Assembly (NCBI GenBank): GCA_001642945.1
Contig: LGRT01000023.1
Location: 244,908-308,907, forward strand
Reading direction: 5' to 3'
Length of the DNA: 64,000 nt
Source of the DNA: Rhodobacteraceae bacterium SB2
GTDB taxonomy: Bacteria > Pseudomonadota > Alphaproteobacteria > Rhodobacterales > Rhodobacteraceae
Position 1 is the first letter of the stretch; every line of letters starts with the position of its first letter. Positions 48,340-58,017 of the stretch are shown here, piece after piece. Below the pieces are notes generated by a model. That model saw nothing but the letters and a program-made list of their open reading frames with translations, was not told the origin of the DNA and did not search any database. The position numbers and the translations under genes are program-made.

Positions 48340-49032
48340 TTAAGCGCCCAAGCCCCCCAACACATCTTTCAGCTTAGTTGGGTTCGAAACCTTCTCGCGC
48401 AAATCCAGCGCCGATACCAAATCCACCAGATGGCTTTGCATCAATTCTTCCGCTCTGGCTCCGTCTTTTTGCGATAAAGCCTCCAGCAAAGCATGATGGG
48501 CATGTTTTTCGCACAAAGCGCTGTCTCTTTTCCGATAAAGCGCAATAATTAGCGAAGACCGGGCGATCAAGCTTTCGATAAACCGCCCAATCGTGGCTTG
48601 ATCGGCGAGCTTTGAAATTTCAATATGAAAAACCCCAGACAACCACAACGCTTTCCCAATATCATTTTGCGCCAAAGCTTCATGCTCATCATCAATATGG
48701 GTTTGCAATCGGCGCGCGGACTCCTTCGTCATCCTGAGCGCTGCAGACCGCGCCGTTCTCGGCTCTAAAAGAGCGCGCGCCTCAAAAATCTCACGCGCCT
48801 CTCTCAAGCTGGGCTTTGAAACAAATGCTCCCCGATTGGGTTGAATATCCACAAGCTGCTCATGCGATAATCCCTGCAATGCGCTGCGCACCAGCGTTCT
48901 GGAAACCCCATAAATCTCAGACAATTCGTCTTCGCCCAATTTGGTTCCCGGCAGCACTTTATGTTCATGGATCGCTTTAGCAATCGCTTTGCCGATTTCA
49001 CGAGCCGTTATAGTCGTTTTGAGTGCAGGCAT
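48340..49032 (-). CDS. GntR/FCD-type transcriptional regulator
   Basis: A 230-residue regulator. The winged-helix part (IGKAIAKAIHEHKVLPGTKLGEDELSEIYGVSRTLVRSALQGL, residues about 10-60) and the C-terminal FCD domain (ARSAALRMTKESARRLQ, DIGKALWLSGVFHIEIS) are clear. It is divergent from the ABC transporter operon, with a 10-bp palindrome between, so it probably controls that transporter and itself. Confidence 0.92.
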   Translation of the reverse strand: MPALKTTITAREIGKAIAKAIHEHKVLPGTKLGEDELSEIYGVSRTLVRSALQGLSHEQLVDIQPNRGAFVSKPSLREAREIFEARALLEPRTARSAALRMTKESARRLQTHIDDEHEALAQNDIGKALWLSGVFHIEISKLADQATIGRFIESLIARSSLIIALYRKRDSALCEKHAHHALLEALSQKDGARAEELMQSHLVDLVSALDLREKVSNPTKLKDVLGGLGA

Positions 49033-49132
49033 AAAACGTCTTTCCAGACCGAGGTTGGGGCGCAGATCTCTCTATTGCAAATTACCGACTCAGAAACAAC
49101 AAAGACGATTAAACTTTGCCCTACCGAAAATA

Positions 49133-49142
49133 TTGTATACAA
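49133..49142. promoter_or_regulatory. GntR-type operator candidate
   Basis: TTGTATACAA is a perfect 10-bp palindrome in the 256-bp gap between the divergent gntR gene and the ABC transporter operon. The TNGTATACNA core matches GntR/FCD sites and resembles the motif at 46633. Confidence 0.55.
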
Positions 49143-49288
49143 CTTTATGATTAAATTGTAAGCAAAAATATTTTTTCTGCACACAATTTGCGCATGCGGC
49201 CACGCCACGCTCAAATCCATAGAGTTTTTTTTTGTTATCCCAACCGAAAACAGACCAGCGTGATCCAAACAACGAAAAATGGTTTGCA

Positions 49289-50266
49289 ATGACATCTGAT
49301 TTAGAATTGGTCGCACTCACGAAACGCTATGACGATGCCTTAGCCGTTGATGCAATATCTCATCGCTTCAAAACCGGCGGTTATGCCTGCCTTTTAGGGC
49401 CATCTGGCTGCGGAAAAACCTCGACGCTCAGGATGATTGCGGGGCATGAAACCGTTACCGATGGCGCTGTCATCTTGCAAAACAAAGATATTTCGTTGAT
49501 GCCACCGGCCCGCCGCGGCACCGCGATGATGTTTCAAAATTACGCGCTTTTCCCGCATTTAAACATCATCGACAATGTTGCTTTCAGCTTAAAAATGAAG
49601 GGGGTGACCCGCAGCGATCGGCATAAGAAAGCTGCAGAAATACTTGAGCTGGTAGATATGGAGACGTTTCACAAGCGGTTTCCCGACCAACTTTCCGGTG
49701 GCCAGCAACAAAGGGTGGCTTTGGCGCGCGCGCTGGTGACACGGCCGCAAGTGTTGCTGCTGGATGAGCCGCTTTCGGCGCTGGATCCGTTTTTACGGAT
49801 TAAAATGCGCGCCGAAATGAAAAAACTTCAAGCCGAACTGGGGATTAGTTTTATTCACGTCACCCATAGCCAAGAAGAGGCGCTGGGTTTAGCCGATGAA
49901 ATTATCGTTATGAATAATGCTAAAATTGAACAAGCAGGCACGGCTCATAGCGTATTCAATGAACCCAAAACCGAATTTGTGGCGCGGTTTCTTGGCGGGC
50001 ACAACGTACTTGATTTGCCGCATGGCCGCGTTGCCATTCGCCGCGATGCGATGCGCATTCTGCCCGAAACAGACGCGCTGATCTCGGCCCAAATTACCGC
50101 CGTTGAATACCAAGGTATTCACGTATCTCTCACAGCCAAAGTTTTTGGTGGGCAAGAAGTGACTATCCTGATGGCGGATAGCGCATTCTTTGCTTCACCA
50201 AGCCAACCCGGCGAGGCCGTTGGCCTGAGCTGGGATCAAAACGCTGTCCACGCTTTGGCAGCATAA
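49289..50266 (+). CDS. ABC transporter ATP-binding protein, PotA-like
   Basis: A 325-residue ATPase. Walker A GPSGCGKT (residues 37-44), signature LSGGQQQR (135-142), Walker [13 protein letters not shown] and the switch His in [14 protein letters not shown] are complete, and a short TOBE-like C-terminal domain follows. Genes for a PotD-type binding protein and two permeases follow directly. The start at 49289 was chosen because the upstream extension from 49232 begins before a plausible ribosome site; the SD is weak for both. Confidence 0.92.
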   Translation: MTSDLELVALTKRYDDALAVDAISHRFKTGGYACLLGPSGCGKTSTLRMIAGHETVTDGAVILQNKDISLMPPARRGTAMMFQNYALFPHLNIIDNVAFSLKMKGVTRSDRHKKAAEILELVDMETFHKRFPDQLSGGQQQRVALARALVTRPQVLLLDEPLSALDPFLRIKMRAEMKKLQAELGISFIHVTHSQEEALGLADEIIVMNNAKIEQAGTAHSVFNEPKTEFVARFLGGHNVLDLPHGRVAIRRDAMRILPETDALISAQITAVEYQGIHVSLTAKVFGGQEVTILMADSAFFASPSQPGEAVGLSWDQNAVHALAA

Positions 50267-50304
50267 CCTTCCAACAACATCACCAACATTACTGGAGTAC
50301 AGAA

Positions 50305-51582
50305 ATGATTAAAGAAACCAAACTGAGCCGCAGAAATCTGCTTAAGGGCGCGGCTGCCACGGCTGCTTTTGCAGGAGGATCCACTTTGGGTGCCCCAATG
50401 ATTTGGGCGCAGAATATCAAGGATGTGACCCTAAGACAGATCGGAACAGGCGTTTCCAACCTGAATGAAATTGCCGAAAAAGTGAAGGAAGATCTTGGCT
50501 TTAACCTCACGATGACGGCCCTAGATACCGACAGCGCAGCGCAGCGCGTTGCCACCCAACCGGGCAGCTTTGACATTGCAGATATTGAATATATCTCCTG
50601 CAAGAAAGTTTGGCCTGCCGGGAATCTGCAGGCTATGGATGCCAGTAAATTAGACAATTATGACAAGATCGCACAGACCTTTAGATCTGGAAAACTCACG
50701 CCCACCAGCACGATTGCACAGGGCACTGCGCCGCATACGGTGGGCTTTGTCGAAGGGCCCAACGGCAAAAGCTTTGCCGATCATGAATCCGGTTGGATGA
50801 CGATGGTGCCGACCATTTATAACGCAGATACTCTGGGCATTCGCCCCGATCTGATCGGCCGGCCGATTGAAAGCTGGGCTGAACTTTTGAACCCCGAATT
50901 CAAGGGCAAAGCCTCTATTTTGGATATCTCGTCGATTGGCATTATGGATATGGCAATGGTTTGCGAAGCAATGGGCGAGATCACCTATGGCGACAAAGGC
51001 AATATGACCAAAGAGGAAATCGATAAAACGATTGCGATCTTCACGGAAGCCAAGAAAAACGGGCAATTCCGTGCCTTTTGGAAAACCTTCGATGAAAGCG
51101 TCAATTTAATGGCCAGTGGTGAAGTTGTGATCCAATCTATGTGGTCACCCGCCATCACAGCGGTAAAATCGCGCGGAATCCCATGCGTGTATCAACCCTT
51201 GAAAGAAGGCTATCGCAGCTGGGGCGGTGGTATGGGGCTTGCAGCCTCATTGTCAGGTATCGAAAAAGAAGCCGCTTATGAATATATCAACTGGTATCTC
51301 TCGGGCTGGGCCGGCGGGTTCTTGATGCGCCAAGGCTATTATTCAGCCGTGCCTGAAACCAGCAAAAACTTCATGACAGAAAATGAATGGGGCTATTGGT
51401 TCGAAGGCAAAGCCGCAACGGGTGATATTACCTCTCCATTTGGCGATAAACTGGCCGTAGCCGGCGAAACGCGTGATGGTGGATCTTTCTATGATCGCAT
51501 GGGCGCGGTGAAATGCTGGAACTCTGTGATGACAGAAAACCAGTATATGGTGCGCAAATGGAACGAGTTTATCGCAGCCTAA
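50305..51582 (+). CDS. ABC transporter substrate-binding protein, PotD-like, Tat-exported
   Basis: A 425-residue binding protein. The N-terminus carries a Tat-type signal (SRRNLLKG, residues 8-15, cleavage near MIWA-QN at 35/36). The mature protein has the PotD/spermidine-putrescine pattern (EYISCKKVWPAGNLQAMD, VPTIYNADTLGI, ESWAELLNPEFKGKASIL, SMWSPAITAVKSRGIPC). Tat export implies folding before transport. The substrate is uncertain; the racemase gene downstream suggests an amino-acid-like or hydantoin-type compound (inference). Confidence 0.9.
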   Translation: MIKETKLSRRNLLKGAAATAAFAGGSTLGAPMIWAQNIKDVTLRQIGTGVSNLNEIAEKVKEDLGFNLTMTALDTDSAAQRVATQPGSFDIADIEYISCKKVWPAGNLQAMDASKLDNYDKIAQTFRSGKLTPTSTIAQGTAPHTVGFVEGPNGKSFADHESGWMTMVPTIYNADTLGIRPDLIGRPIESWAELLNPEFKGKASILDISSIGIMDMAMVCEAMGEITYGDKGNMTKEEIDKTIAIFTEAKKNGQFRAFWKTFDESVNLMASGEVVIQSMWSPAITAVKSRGIPCVYQPLKEGYRSWGGGMGLAASLSGIEKEAAYEYINWYLSGWAGGFLMRQGYYSAVPETSKNFMTENEWGYWFEGKAATGDITSPFGDKLAVAGETRDGGSFYDRMGAVKCWNSVMTENQYMVRKWNEFIAA

Positions 51583-51600
51583 ACCACCACTGACACTCAG

Positions 51601-51635
51601 AGGGTTCCAGCGCCGCGCTGGGACCCTTCTTTACA
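51601..51635 (+). terminator. Attenuating hairpin after the binding-protein gene
   Basis: AGGGTTCCAGCG pairs with CGCTGGGACCCT over twelve pairs (one G-U) around the loop CCG, followed by TTCTTTACAAA. Placed between the binding-protein and permease genes, it probably ends part of the transcripts so that binding protein is produced in excess. Confidence 0.65.
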
Positions 51636-51721
51636 AATTCAAAACCCTAAAAATTGTCTGGTTCAAAAATCTATGAGACGACATCTATTTTTCAACGCCC
51701 TGTGTTTAAAAGCGGCATGCT

Positions 51722-52576
51722 ATGCGCGCTAGCAACACAATGATTGGCTGGCTTCAGGCGGCGCCTTTGGCCATAATACTGGGCGGCTTCCTAGTGATCC
51801 CGATTATAATGATCGTTGTGGTCAGTTTTTGGGGCGCAACCGAATGGTCCATTTATCCCGCCTTTCAATTTGACAATTACGAGTTTCTTTTTTCATCTTG
51901 GGTCACATATTCCGTCTTCCTCAAAACCTTTAAATACGCCCTTGTAACATGGGCATTAACGCTTCTTATTGGATTTACAGTTGCGTATTTCCTGGCATTC
52001 CATGTGCGCAAATTACCTTGGCAAATTGCCCTATTTTTATTGTGCACGGTGCCGTTTTGGACATCAAACATCATCCGTATGATTTCTTGGATCCCATTTC
52101 TGGGCCGCAATGGCATTGCCAATCAAACGCTCCTCAGTTGGGGCATTGTCGACGAACCGCTTGAATGGCTGCTGTTCTCAGATTTCTCGGTAATTTTGGC
52201 CTTCGTTCATCTGTACACGCTCTTCATGGTGGTTCCAATTTTTAACTCAATGATGCGAATTGACCGCTCTTTACTAGAGGCGGCCACGGATGCGGGGGCC
52301 AACGGGCTTCAGACATTGTGGAACGTGGTCATCCCTCTTTGCAAACCCGGCATTATGATCGGAACCATCTTTGTGGTGACGTTGGTCATGGGTGATTTTA
52401 TTACAGTGCGCTTCATGAGTGGCAGCCAAAGCGCCAATGTTGGGCGTTTGATTTCAAACGATATCGGCCTGCTGCTTTATCCGTCAGCCTGCGCAACGGC
52501 CGTGGTATTGCTGTGTACGGTGCTTATCATCATCGCGATTTTTCTTCGCCTCGTCGACATCCGAAAAGAGCTTTAA
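51722..52576 (+). CDS. ABC transporter permease, PotB-like
   Basis: A 284-residue inner-membrane permease with six or so helices. The conserved cytoplasmic EAA loop is LLEAATDAGANGLQTLWNVVIPLCKPGI. Helices at the N-terminus (AAPLAIILGGFLVIPIIMIVVVSFW) and C-terminus (ACATAVVLLCTVLIIIAIFLRL) fit the family. It pairs with the next permease, with one base between stop and start. Confidence 0.92.
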   Translation: MRASNTMIGWLQAAPLAIILGGFLVIPIIMIVVVSFWGATEWSIYPAFQFDNYEFLFSSWVTYSVFLKTFKYALVTWALTLLIGFTVAYFLAFHVRKLPWQIALFLLCTVPFWTSNIIRMISWIPFLGRNGIANQTLLSWGIVDEPLEWLLFSDFSVILAFVHLYTLFMVVPIFNSMMRIDRSLLEAATDAGANGLQTLWNVVIPLCKPGIMIGTIFVVTLVMGDFITVRFMSGSQSANVGRLISNDIGLLLYPSACATAVVLLCTVLIIIAIFLRLVDIRKEL

Positions 52577-52577
52577 C

Positions 52578-53417
52578 ATGGCCTCACGTTCCTTGAGTTT
52601 TTACATATTAGCCGGGTTTTTCATTCTATTTGTCATCTTTCTCTATGGCCCTATCCTCACCATCGGTATTTTGAGCTTTCAAGGGCCGCAAGGTGGGCTG
52701 ACCTTTCCCATGAACGGCCTATCCTTATATTGGTTTCGCGATTTGTTCGAACAACAAGCTGTCGGCGATATCTGGGGCAGCTTTCGCAGATCACTGATCC
52801 TGGGCCTTGCCGTGATGGTCACAACTGTTGTGGTCTCGGTGCTAGGCGGTCTGGCGTTTCGCAAACGTTTTAAAGGGTCTACCATCCTATTTTATCTCAC
52901 CGTCACGTCGCTGGTGATCCCGTCGATTTTGGTATCGCTGGGTGTGGGGCTGATGTTTGATCAATTGGGGTTTACCGTCCATTGGAGCAGCTCGGGATTT
53001 GGCGCACAATTAACATGGACGCTGCCCTTTGGTCTGCTGATCATGTTTGCAGTCTTCAACCGGTTTGACAAAAGCTATGAAGAAGCGGCCAGAGATCAAG
53101 GCGCAACAGCTTGGCAAACCTTCGCGCATGTGGTGTTGCCTATCATTGCCCCCTCTTTGCTGGGTGTGGCTCTGTTTGGATTTACGCTTAGCTATGATGA
53201 ATTTGCGCGGACCCTCTTAACCTCTGGTAGCTATAACACTCTGCCGCTTGAGATTTTCGGCATGACAACCAACGTCACCACGCCGGTTCTCTACGCATTG
53301 GGCAGCCTAACCACAGGGTTTTCATTCATCATGATTGGCGTGTTCTTCTTAACGTTTTGGATCATGTCTTCGCGCAAGAAACGAGCCGGCTCTGATGCTG
53401 GCGATGGGATGTTGTAA
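52578..53417 (+). CDS. ABC transporter permease, PotC-like
   Basis: A 279-residue permease with the EAA loop YEEAARDQGATAWQTFAHVVLPIIAPSLLG. The N-terminal FYILAGFFILFVIFLYGPILTIGILSF and hydrophobic segments match PotC. It ends five bases before the racemase start, so it is probably cotranscribed with it. Confidence 0.92.
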   Translation: MASRSLSFYILAGFFILFVIFLYGPILTIGILSFQGPQGGLTFPMNGLSLYWFRDLFEQQAVGDIWGSFRRSLILGLAVMVTTVVVSVLGGLAFRKRFKGSTILFYLTVTSLVIPSILVSLGVGLMFDQLGFTVHWSSSGFGAQLTWTLPFGLLIMFAVFNRFDKSYEEAARDQGATAWQTFAHVVLPIIAPSLLGVALFGFTLSYDEFARTLLTSGSYNTLPLEIFGMTTNVTTPVLYALGSLTTGFSFIMIGVFFLTFWIMSSRKKRAGSDAGDGML

Positions 53418-53421
53418 CGCG

Positions 53422-54072
53422 ATGGCCGTGTATCTGATCAACCCAAATAGTACAAAAATCATGACGGAAAACGCGCTGCATGCCGCCCAAGCCGCCGCTC
53501 CGGATCTGGAGTTTATTGGATGGACTTCGCAAGACGGCCCGTCAGTCATCGAAGGGCCTGAAGATGGTGCAGCAAGCATTCCCCCGCTGCTCATATTGGT
53601 TCAAAAAGCATCGGATGCGGGGGCAGATGCAATAATAATCGCCTGTTTTGATGATACAGGCCTGAAGAAGGCAAAGGAAATTGCCCGATGCCCCGTCATA
53701 GGGATTGGACAAGCGAGCTATCACGTGGCCTCACTTTTGGCCGAAAAAAGCGCAGTTATAACAACCGTTGAGGCAGCGGTTCCGATTCTTCAGAACAACA
53801 TTTCCGCCTTGGGGTTCGCCGATTATATCCCGGTTGTAGAGGCCGCGCATATTGGCGTTGCCGAGTTAGACACGGACACGGAAAAAGCTCTTCAAAAATT
53901 CAATGCAACGGCGCAGAATATTCAACTGACAGCAAAAATAAACACGTTCATCTTAGGGTGCGCAGGCGCTGTTCAAATTTCATCGGATTTTGCCTTAACG
54001 GGCGGATTTACCGCAATAGACCCCGTGACCGCCGCGGCGCGGTTATGCCGGGCGATATCAACGCGCCTCTAA
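53422..54072 (+). CDS. Hydantoin/Asp-Glu racemase family protein
   Basis: A 216-residue racemase. The two catalytic Cys are in IIIACFDDTGL and FILGCAGAVQIS, with the substrate-phase motif INPNSTKIMTENAL at the N-terminus, all typical of the hydantoin racemase branch of the Asp/Glu racemase superfamily. An in-frame ATG at 53395 would overlap the permease; 53422 is preferred. Cotranscription with an ABC importer suggests it acts on the imported compound, perhaps a hydantoin or related amino acid. Confidence 0.85.
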   Translation: MAVYLINPNSTKIMTENALHAAQAAAPDLEFIGWTSQDGPSVIEGPEDGAASIPPLLILVQKASDAGADAIIIACFDDTGLKKAKEIARCPVIGIGQASYHVASLLAEKSAVITTVEAAVPILQNNISALGFADYIPVVEAAHIGVAELDTDTEKALQKFNATAQNIQLTAKINTFILGCAGAVQISSDFALTGGFTAIDPVTAAARLCRAISTRL

Positions 54073-54231
54073 GCGCTGCATCGGGCCTCAGAATTTCTTA
54101 TCCGCATTGAAGGCAAAGCAAAGCACCACCAGATTGGTTTTGCCTTAAGGGCTGGAAAGCAATAAGAATTTAAATCTTAGCTGAAATTTAATCTGCTTTC
54201 ACCCAATTTGGGTGCCATTGGCCTACAGAGC

Positions 54232-55080
54232 TTACGCATTTTTGGCAGGTTGCAAAGAGGCATGGCGGGTCATCATTTGCCGCCTAAAGAACGCGACAAT
54301 AAAGATAGCTGTCATGATTAAAATGATCGTAGGGGCCGGAGCGCTATCTATAAAAAAACTGGCATAGGTTCCCAGCAGCATCGACACCATGCACACGATC
54401 ACAGATACGAAAAGCATTGAGGAAAACCTGCGGACCAGTAAAAAGGCAATTGCCCCGGGCGCTATCAGAAGTCCGATTGCCAAAATAAGGCCTGCAGCAG
54501 ACAGCGTGGCAATAATGGTTAAAGACAAAGCTGCCAACAAGCCATAATGTAAACCGTTCACCCAAAGCCCCGAAGCATAGGCCTGCGCAGGGTCAAAACT
54601 GTGCAACAGCCAATCTTTCCATTTCAACAGCAGTACAAGCCCAACACCCGCTGAAATCAGCCCCGATGTCCAAAGTTCATGCGGCTCTACCCCCAGCATA
54701 TTTCCAAACAGGATATGATCCAGATGTGCCCCCGTCTCCACCCCCACATACAGCACGATGCCCAGCCCAAACATGCCCGAGAACACCACCCCCATCACCG
54801 TATCCTGTTTCACGCGGCTATTGCTTGCCAGATAGCCAGTGGCCAAAGCGCAGGTCATGCCAGCGGCAAAGGCACCAATCAGCAAAGGAATTCCAAGAAT
54901 AGAGGCCACAACAATGCCGGGTAAAATGGCATGGCTGACAGCATCGCCCATCAACGCCCAGCCTTTCATCACCAAAAAACAAGACAGCAGTGCGGTGGGC
55001 ACCGAAACAATGATCGAGATCAGAAAAGCGTTTTGCATGAATGCGAACTGAAACGGCAAAATAAGCGTGTTTACATCCAT
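54232..55080 (-). CDS. Manganese/iron ABC transporter permease SitD-like
   Basis: A 282-residue permease with several hydrophobic helices of the Mn/Fe/Zn cluster-9 type. FLVMKGWALMGDAVSHAILPGIVVASIL and the region EPHELWTSGLISAGVGLVLLL are conserved. It is the last gene of sitABCD on the minus strand; the start is fixed by the TGATG overlap with SitC. The GTG one codon upstream is possible but less likely. Confidence 0.9.
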   Translation of the reverse strand: MDVNTLILPFQFAFMQNAFLISIIVSVPTALLSCFLVMKGWALMGDAVSHAILPGIVVASILGIPLLIGAFAAGMTCALATGYLASNSRVKQDTVMGVVFSGMFGLGIVLYVGVETGAHLDHILFGNMLGVEPHELWTSGLISAGVGLVLLLKWKDWLLHSFDPAQAYASGLWVNGLHYGLLAALSLTIIATLSAAGLILAIGLLIAPGAIAFLLVRRFSSMLFVSVIVCMVSMLLGTYASFFIDSAPAPTIILIMTAIFIVAFFRRQMMTRHASLQPAKNA

Positions 55081-55961
55081 CACTCTTTTCCTACAGCATG
55101 CGAGGCAAAATGCCCCTGCAGCGCATGTTTGGCTTTGCGTTTTGCGGCCAAAAGCCCATGCGCCGGGGCAAATATAAAGGCAATCAGAAAAATCAACGTC
55201 TGCAAAACCACGATGATGCCGCCGGTGGCCCCATCCAAAAAGAAACTTATATAGGCTCCAAAAAAACTGGTCAGCGCGCCAATGGCAACCGAGGTCACGA
55301 TCAAGCGTGAAAATCTATCACAAAGCAAATAGGCGGTTGCACCCGGCGTCACGACCAAAGCGATCACCAGAAAAGCGCCGACGGTTTGCATGGCCGCCAC
55401 CACCGATGCAGACAGTAAAACAAAGAAAATAGCTTTCAAAAGGCTAGGCCGAAGCCCGATTGTACGGGCGTGGTTTTCATCAAAAAACGTCACCATCAAA
55501 TCTTTCCATTTGGCCAGCAATACGGCCAGAGAAACGAAACCGATAAGCGCCAATTGCAGCGTATCTTCAGGTGTTATTGCCAAGATATTGCCCATTGTAA
55601 TCGTTTGCACCGACACGGATATCGGGTTGATTGATACGATAAACAAACCCAATCCAAAAAAAGCGGTGAAAATCAATCCGATGATCACATCTGCCTTTAA
55701 ACCTGATCGCTCGGATAAAAACAGCATGGCCCCGGCTGCCAAAGCGCCAGCAAGAAAGGCGCCAAGCGCGAATGGCAAGCCAAGAATATAGGCTCCCGCT
55801 ACCCCTGGCACGACCGAGTGGGACAGCGCATCCCCAATCAGCGACCAGCCTTTCAGCATCAGATAGGCTGATAAAAAGGCACAGACACCTCCCACCAAAG
55901 CAGACACCCACATCGCATTCGCCATATAGCTATAGTTGAATGGCTGCAACAAAAGCTCCAT
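55080..55961 (-). CDS. Manganese/iron ABC transporter permease SitC-like
   Basis: A 293-residue permease similar in type to SitD, with LMLKGWSLIGDALSHSVVPGVAGAYILGLP and about eight hydrophobic segments. The pair forms the membrane channel of the importer. The start overlaps the SitB stop and the stop overlaps the SitD start. The C-terminal tail is more basic and hydrophilic than in SitD. Confidence 0.9.
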   Translation of the reverse strand: MELLLQPFNYSYMANAMWVSALVGGVCAFLSAYLMLKGWSLIGDALSHSVVPGVAGAYILGLPFALGAFLAGALAAGAMLFLSERSGLKADVIIGLIFTAFFGLGLFIVSINPISVSVQTITMGNILAITPEDTLQLALIGFVSLAVLLAKWKDLMVTFFDENHARTIGLRPSLLKAIFFVLLSASVVAAMQTVGAFLVIALVVTPGATAYLLCDRFSRLIVTSVAIGALTSFFGAYISFFLDGATGGIIVVLQTLIFLIAFIFAPAHGLLAAKRKAKHALQGHFASHAVGKE

Positions 55962-56854
55962 CAGCTATTCCCATCGGTCCGCTGCGTTTTGTCGCCATAT
56001 TGAACAAATGGGCGTTCATCATCGGTAAAGATGGTAATCGCGCGGGCATCTGCATCCTCATGCAGCGCCTCGCCCCCTAATGTGAAATGGCGCAAAACCC
56101 CACCAAAGGCGGCTTCAAGGTTTTCGCGGGTGAAGGTTGTTTCGGTTGGTCCATGGCTCAGCACAGTGCCCTTAACCAAAATCGTTCGGTCGCAAAATTC
56201 GGGCACCGATCCAAGGTTATGCGTCGAAACCAACATCACGCGCCCCTCGTCTCGCAGTTCTTGCAATAACGCGATAATTTGTTCTTCTGTTTTGACGTCA
56301 ACGCCAGTGAAAGGTTCATCCAGCAAAATCACTTGTCCATCCTGCGCTAAAGCGCGCGCGAGAAAAACCCGTTTGCGCTGCCCGCCCGACAACTCGCCGA
56401 TCTGGCGGGTTTTGAACGCCTGCATATTCACACGGCGCAAGGCCGTATCAACCGCATCATAATCGATTTGCTTAGGGCGCCGCAAAAACCCCATATGACC
56501 GTAACGCCCCATCATCACAACATCTTCGACCAAAACCGGAAACGCCCAATCCACCTCTTCGGATTGCGGTACATAAGCAACAAGATTTTTTGCCAAAGCC
56601 TGTTTCACGCTCTGGCCAAGAATTTTAATAGTGCCCTTGGCAGCGGGAACAAAACCCATAATGGCTTTAAACAAGGTTGATTTACCCGCCCCATTCACGC
56701 CCACCAATGCGGTAACCGTGCCGCGCGGAACGTCAAAACTGGCATCCCAAAGCGCGGTATGCCCGCTGCGATAGGTCACCGTAACATCTTGAGCCGATAT
56801 CCCAATATCCGCCGAATTGTTCAGATCTGTGCGTGAACTGGGTAAGTCACTCAT
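55961..56854 (-). CDS. Manganese/iron ABC transporter ATP-binding protein SitB-like
   Basis: A 297-residue ATPase. Walker A GVNGAGKS (residues 52-59), [17 protein letters not shown] and Walker [13 protein letters not shown] are complete. AAGGA seven bases before the ATG at 56854 decides the start over a longer frame. It lies between the binding protein and permease genes, so it is likely cotranscribed with both. Confidence 0.92.
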   Translation of the reverse strand: MSDLPSSRTDLNNSADIGISAQDVTVTYRSGHTALWDASFDVPRGTVTALVGVNGAGKSTLFKAIMGFVPAAKGTIKILGQSVKQALAKNLVAYVPQSEEVDWAFPVLVEDVVMMGRYGHMGFLRRPKQIDYDAVDTALRRVNMQAFKTRQIGELSGGQRKRVFLARALAQDGQVILLDEPFTGVDVKTEEQIIALLQELRDEGRVMLVSTHNLGSVPEFCDRTILVKGTVLSHGPTETTFTRENLEAAFGGVLRHFTLGGEALHEDADARAITIFTDDERPFVQYGDKTQRTDGNS

Positions 56855-56946
56855 GGTCTTGTCCTTTGCCGCATGCACCGGCCTATTCTCTGGCAAACCC
56901 GCCGCTGCGCTTTGATCGATAGATCCGCCCGCGATGGTTACATAGT

Positions 56947-57846
56947 CTAATTTGAGGCTTCCGACAGCCCTTTCACAACAGTGCTTGACGTAACCCTTAG
57001 AAGATCAAGATAGGTTGGGACTGCGCCAGAAGCTGCGCTCAGACTATCAACGTAAAGAACCCCCCCATAAGTTGCGCCTGTTTCACGGGCCACTTGCTGG
57101 GCGGGCGCCGCGTTGACTGTGCTTTCGCAAAACACGGCTGGAACCTCGTGTTTCCGGACGCCATCAATCACCTTGCGCACTTGTTGCGGTGTGCCAACTT
57201 GATCGGCGTTCATTGGCCATAAATATAATTCTTTCAACCCAAAATCGCGGGCAAGATAACTAAAAGCCCCTTCGCAGGTTACCAACCAACGGCGCTCTTC
57301 AGGAATTTTTGCAAGCGCCGCGCGCAACGGCTCAATGGTTCTGCGCAACTCACCTATATAAGCCTGCGCATTGGCCTGGTAGATCGCCGCGTTATCAGGA
57401 TCATGCTTGATAAAAGCGGCTCGAATATTCTCAATATAAATCACCGCATTGTCCAATCCCATCCAGGCATGCGGATTGGGCAAACCTGCATAACTTCCAG
57501 ACTCAATGGAAATGGGTGTGATTCCGTCGGTCAGGGTGACGGAGGGCACCTGCTCCAAGTTTTTTAAGAACTGTTCAAACCAAAGTTCTAGGTTCATCCC
57601 GTTCCACAAGATCAGATCCGCATCAGAGGCCTTTACGATATCTTGCGGTGTCGGTTGATAGCCATGAATTTCGGCACCCGGCTTGGTAATCGAGACCACA
57701 TCAGCAGCCTCTCCAGCAACATGTGCCGCCATATCGGCAAGCACTGTAAAGGTGGTCACCACTTTCAGCCGCGCCTCTGCCATTGCGTTTGTTGCGCTCA
57801 ACCAGACAAAGAGAGCCGCCGCCAGATACAAGACGCGTGTAAGCAT
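56947..57846 (-). CDS. Manganese/iron ABC transporter substrate-binding protein SitA-like
   Basis: A 299-residue cluster-9 metal-binding protein with a signal peptide ending near ATNAMAEA. The metal ligands follow the Mn/Fe order: His in EIHGYQPTP, His in NPHAWMGLD, Glu in [12 protein letters not shown] and Asp in YVDSLS. There is no His-rich zinc loop, so Mn or Fe is favoured over Zn. AAAGGATCTTTC precedes the ATG at 57846, which was chosen over a longer open frame that would include the regulatory boxes. Confidence 0.92.
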   Translation of the reverse strand: MLTRVLYLAAALFVWLSATNAMAEARLKVVTTFTVLADMAAHVAGEAADVVSITKPGAEIHGYQPTPQDIVKASDADLILWNGMNLELWFEQFLKNLEQVPSVTLTDGITPISIESGSYAGLPNPHAWMGLDNAVIYIENIRAAFIKHDPDNAAIYQANAQAYIGELRRTIEPLRAALAKIPEERRWLVTCEGAFSYLARDFGLKELYLWPMNADQVGTPQQVRKVIDGVRKHEVPAVFCESTVNAAPAQQVARETGATYGGVLYVDSLSAASGAVPTYLDLLRVTSSTVVKGLSEASN

Positions 57847-57880
57847 GAAAGATCCTTTGCATATCGCTGGCTTCTGTAAA

Positions 57881-57926
57881 TGCAAATCACTCGCAACTGT
57901 CAAGCGTTATTGCGAGTTAATCGCAA
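57881..57926. promoter_or_regulatory. Mur/Fur-like boxes upstream of sitABCD
   Basis: TGCAAATCACTCGCA at 57881-57895 is similar to the alphaproteobacterial Mur (manganese-responsive Fur homologue) box. TTGCGAGTTAATCGCAA at 57910-57926 is a 6+5+6 inverted repeat with the same TTGCRA/TYGCAA arms. They lie 35-80 bp upstream of the sitA start. The regulator gene is not in this window. Confidence 0.6.
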
Positions 57927-58017
57927 CAACGCCGTCGCCGGATCACGTGCCGCACCAAATTGAAAATAAGTACGCATGATCCCCTTTTTGCTTAAAGTGT
58001 TGAATGCCGCCGGCTGT

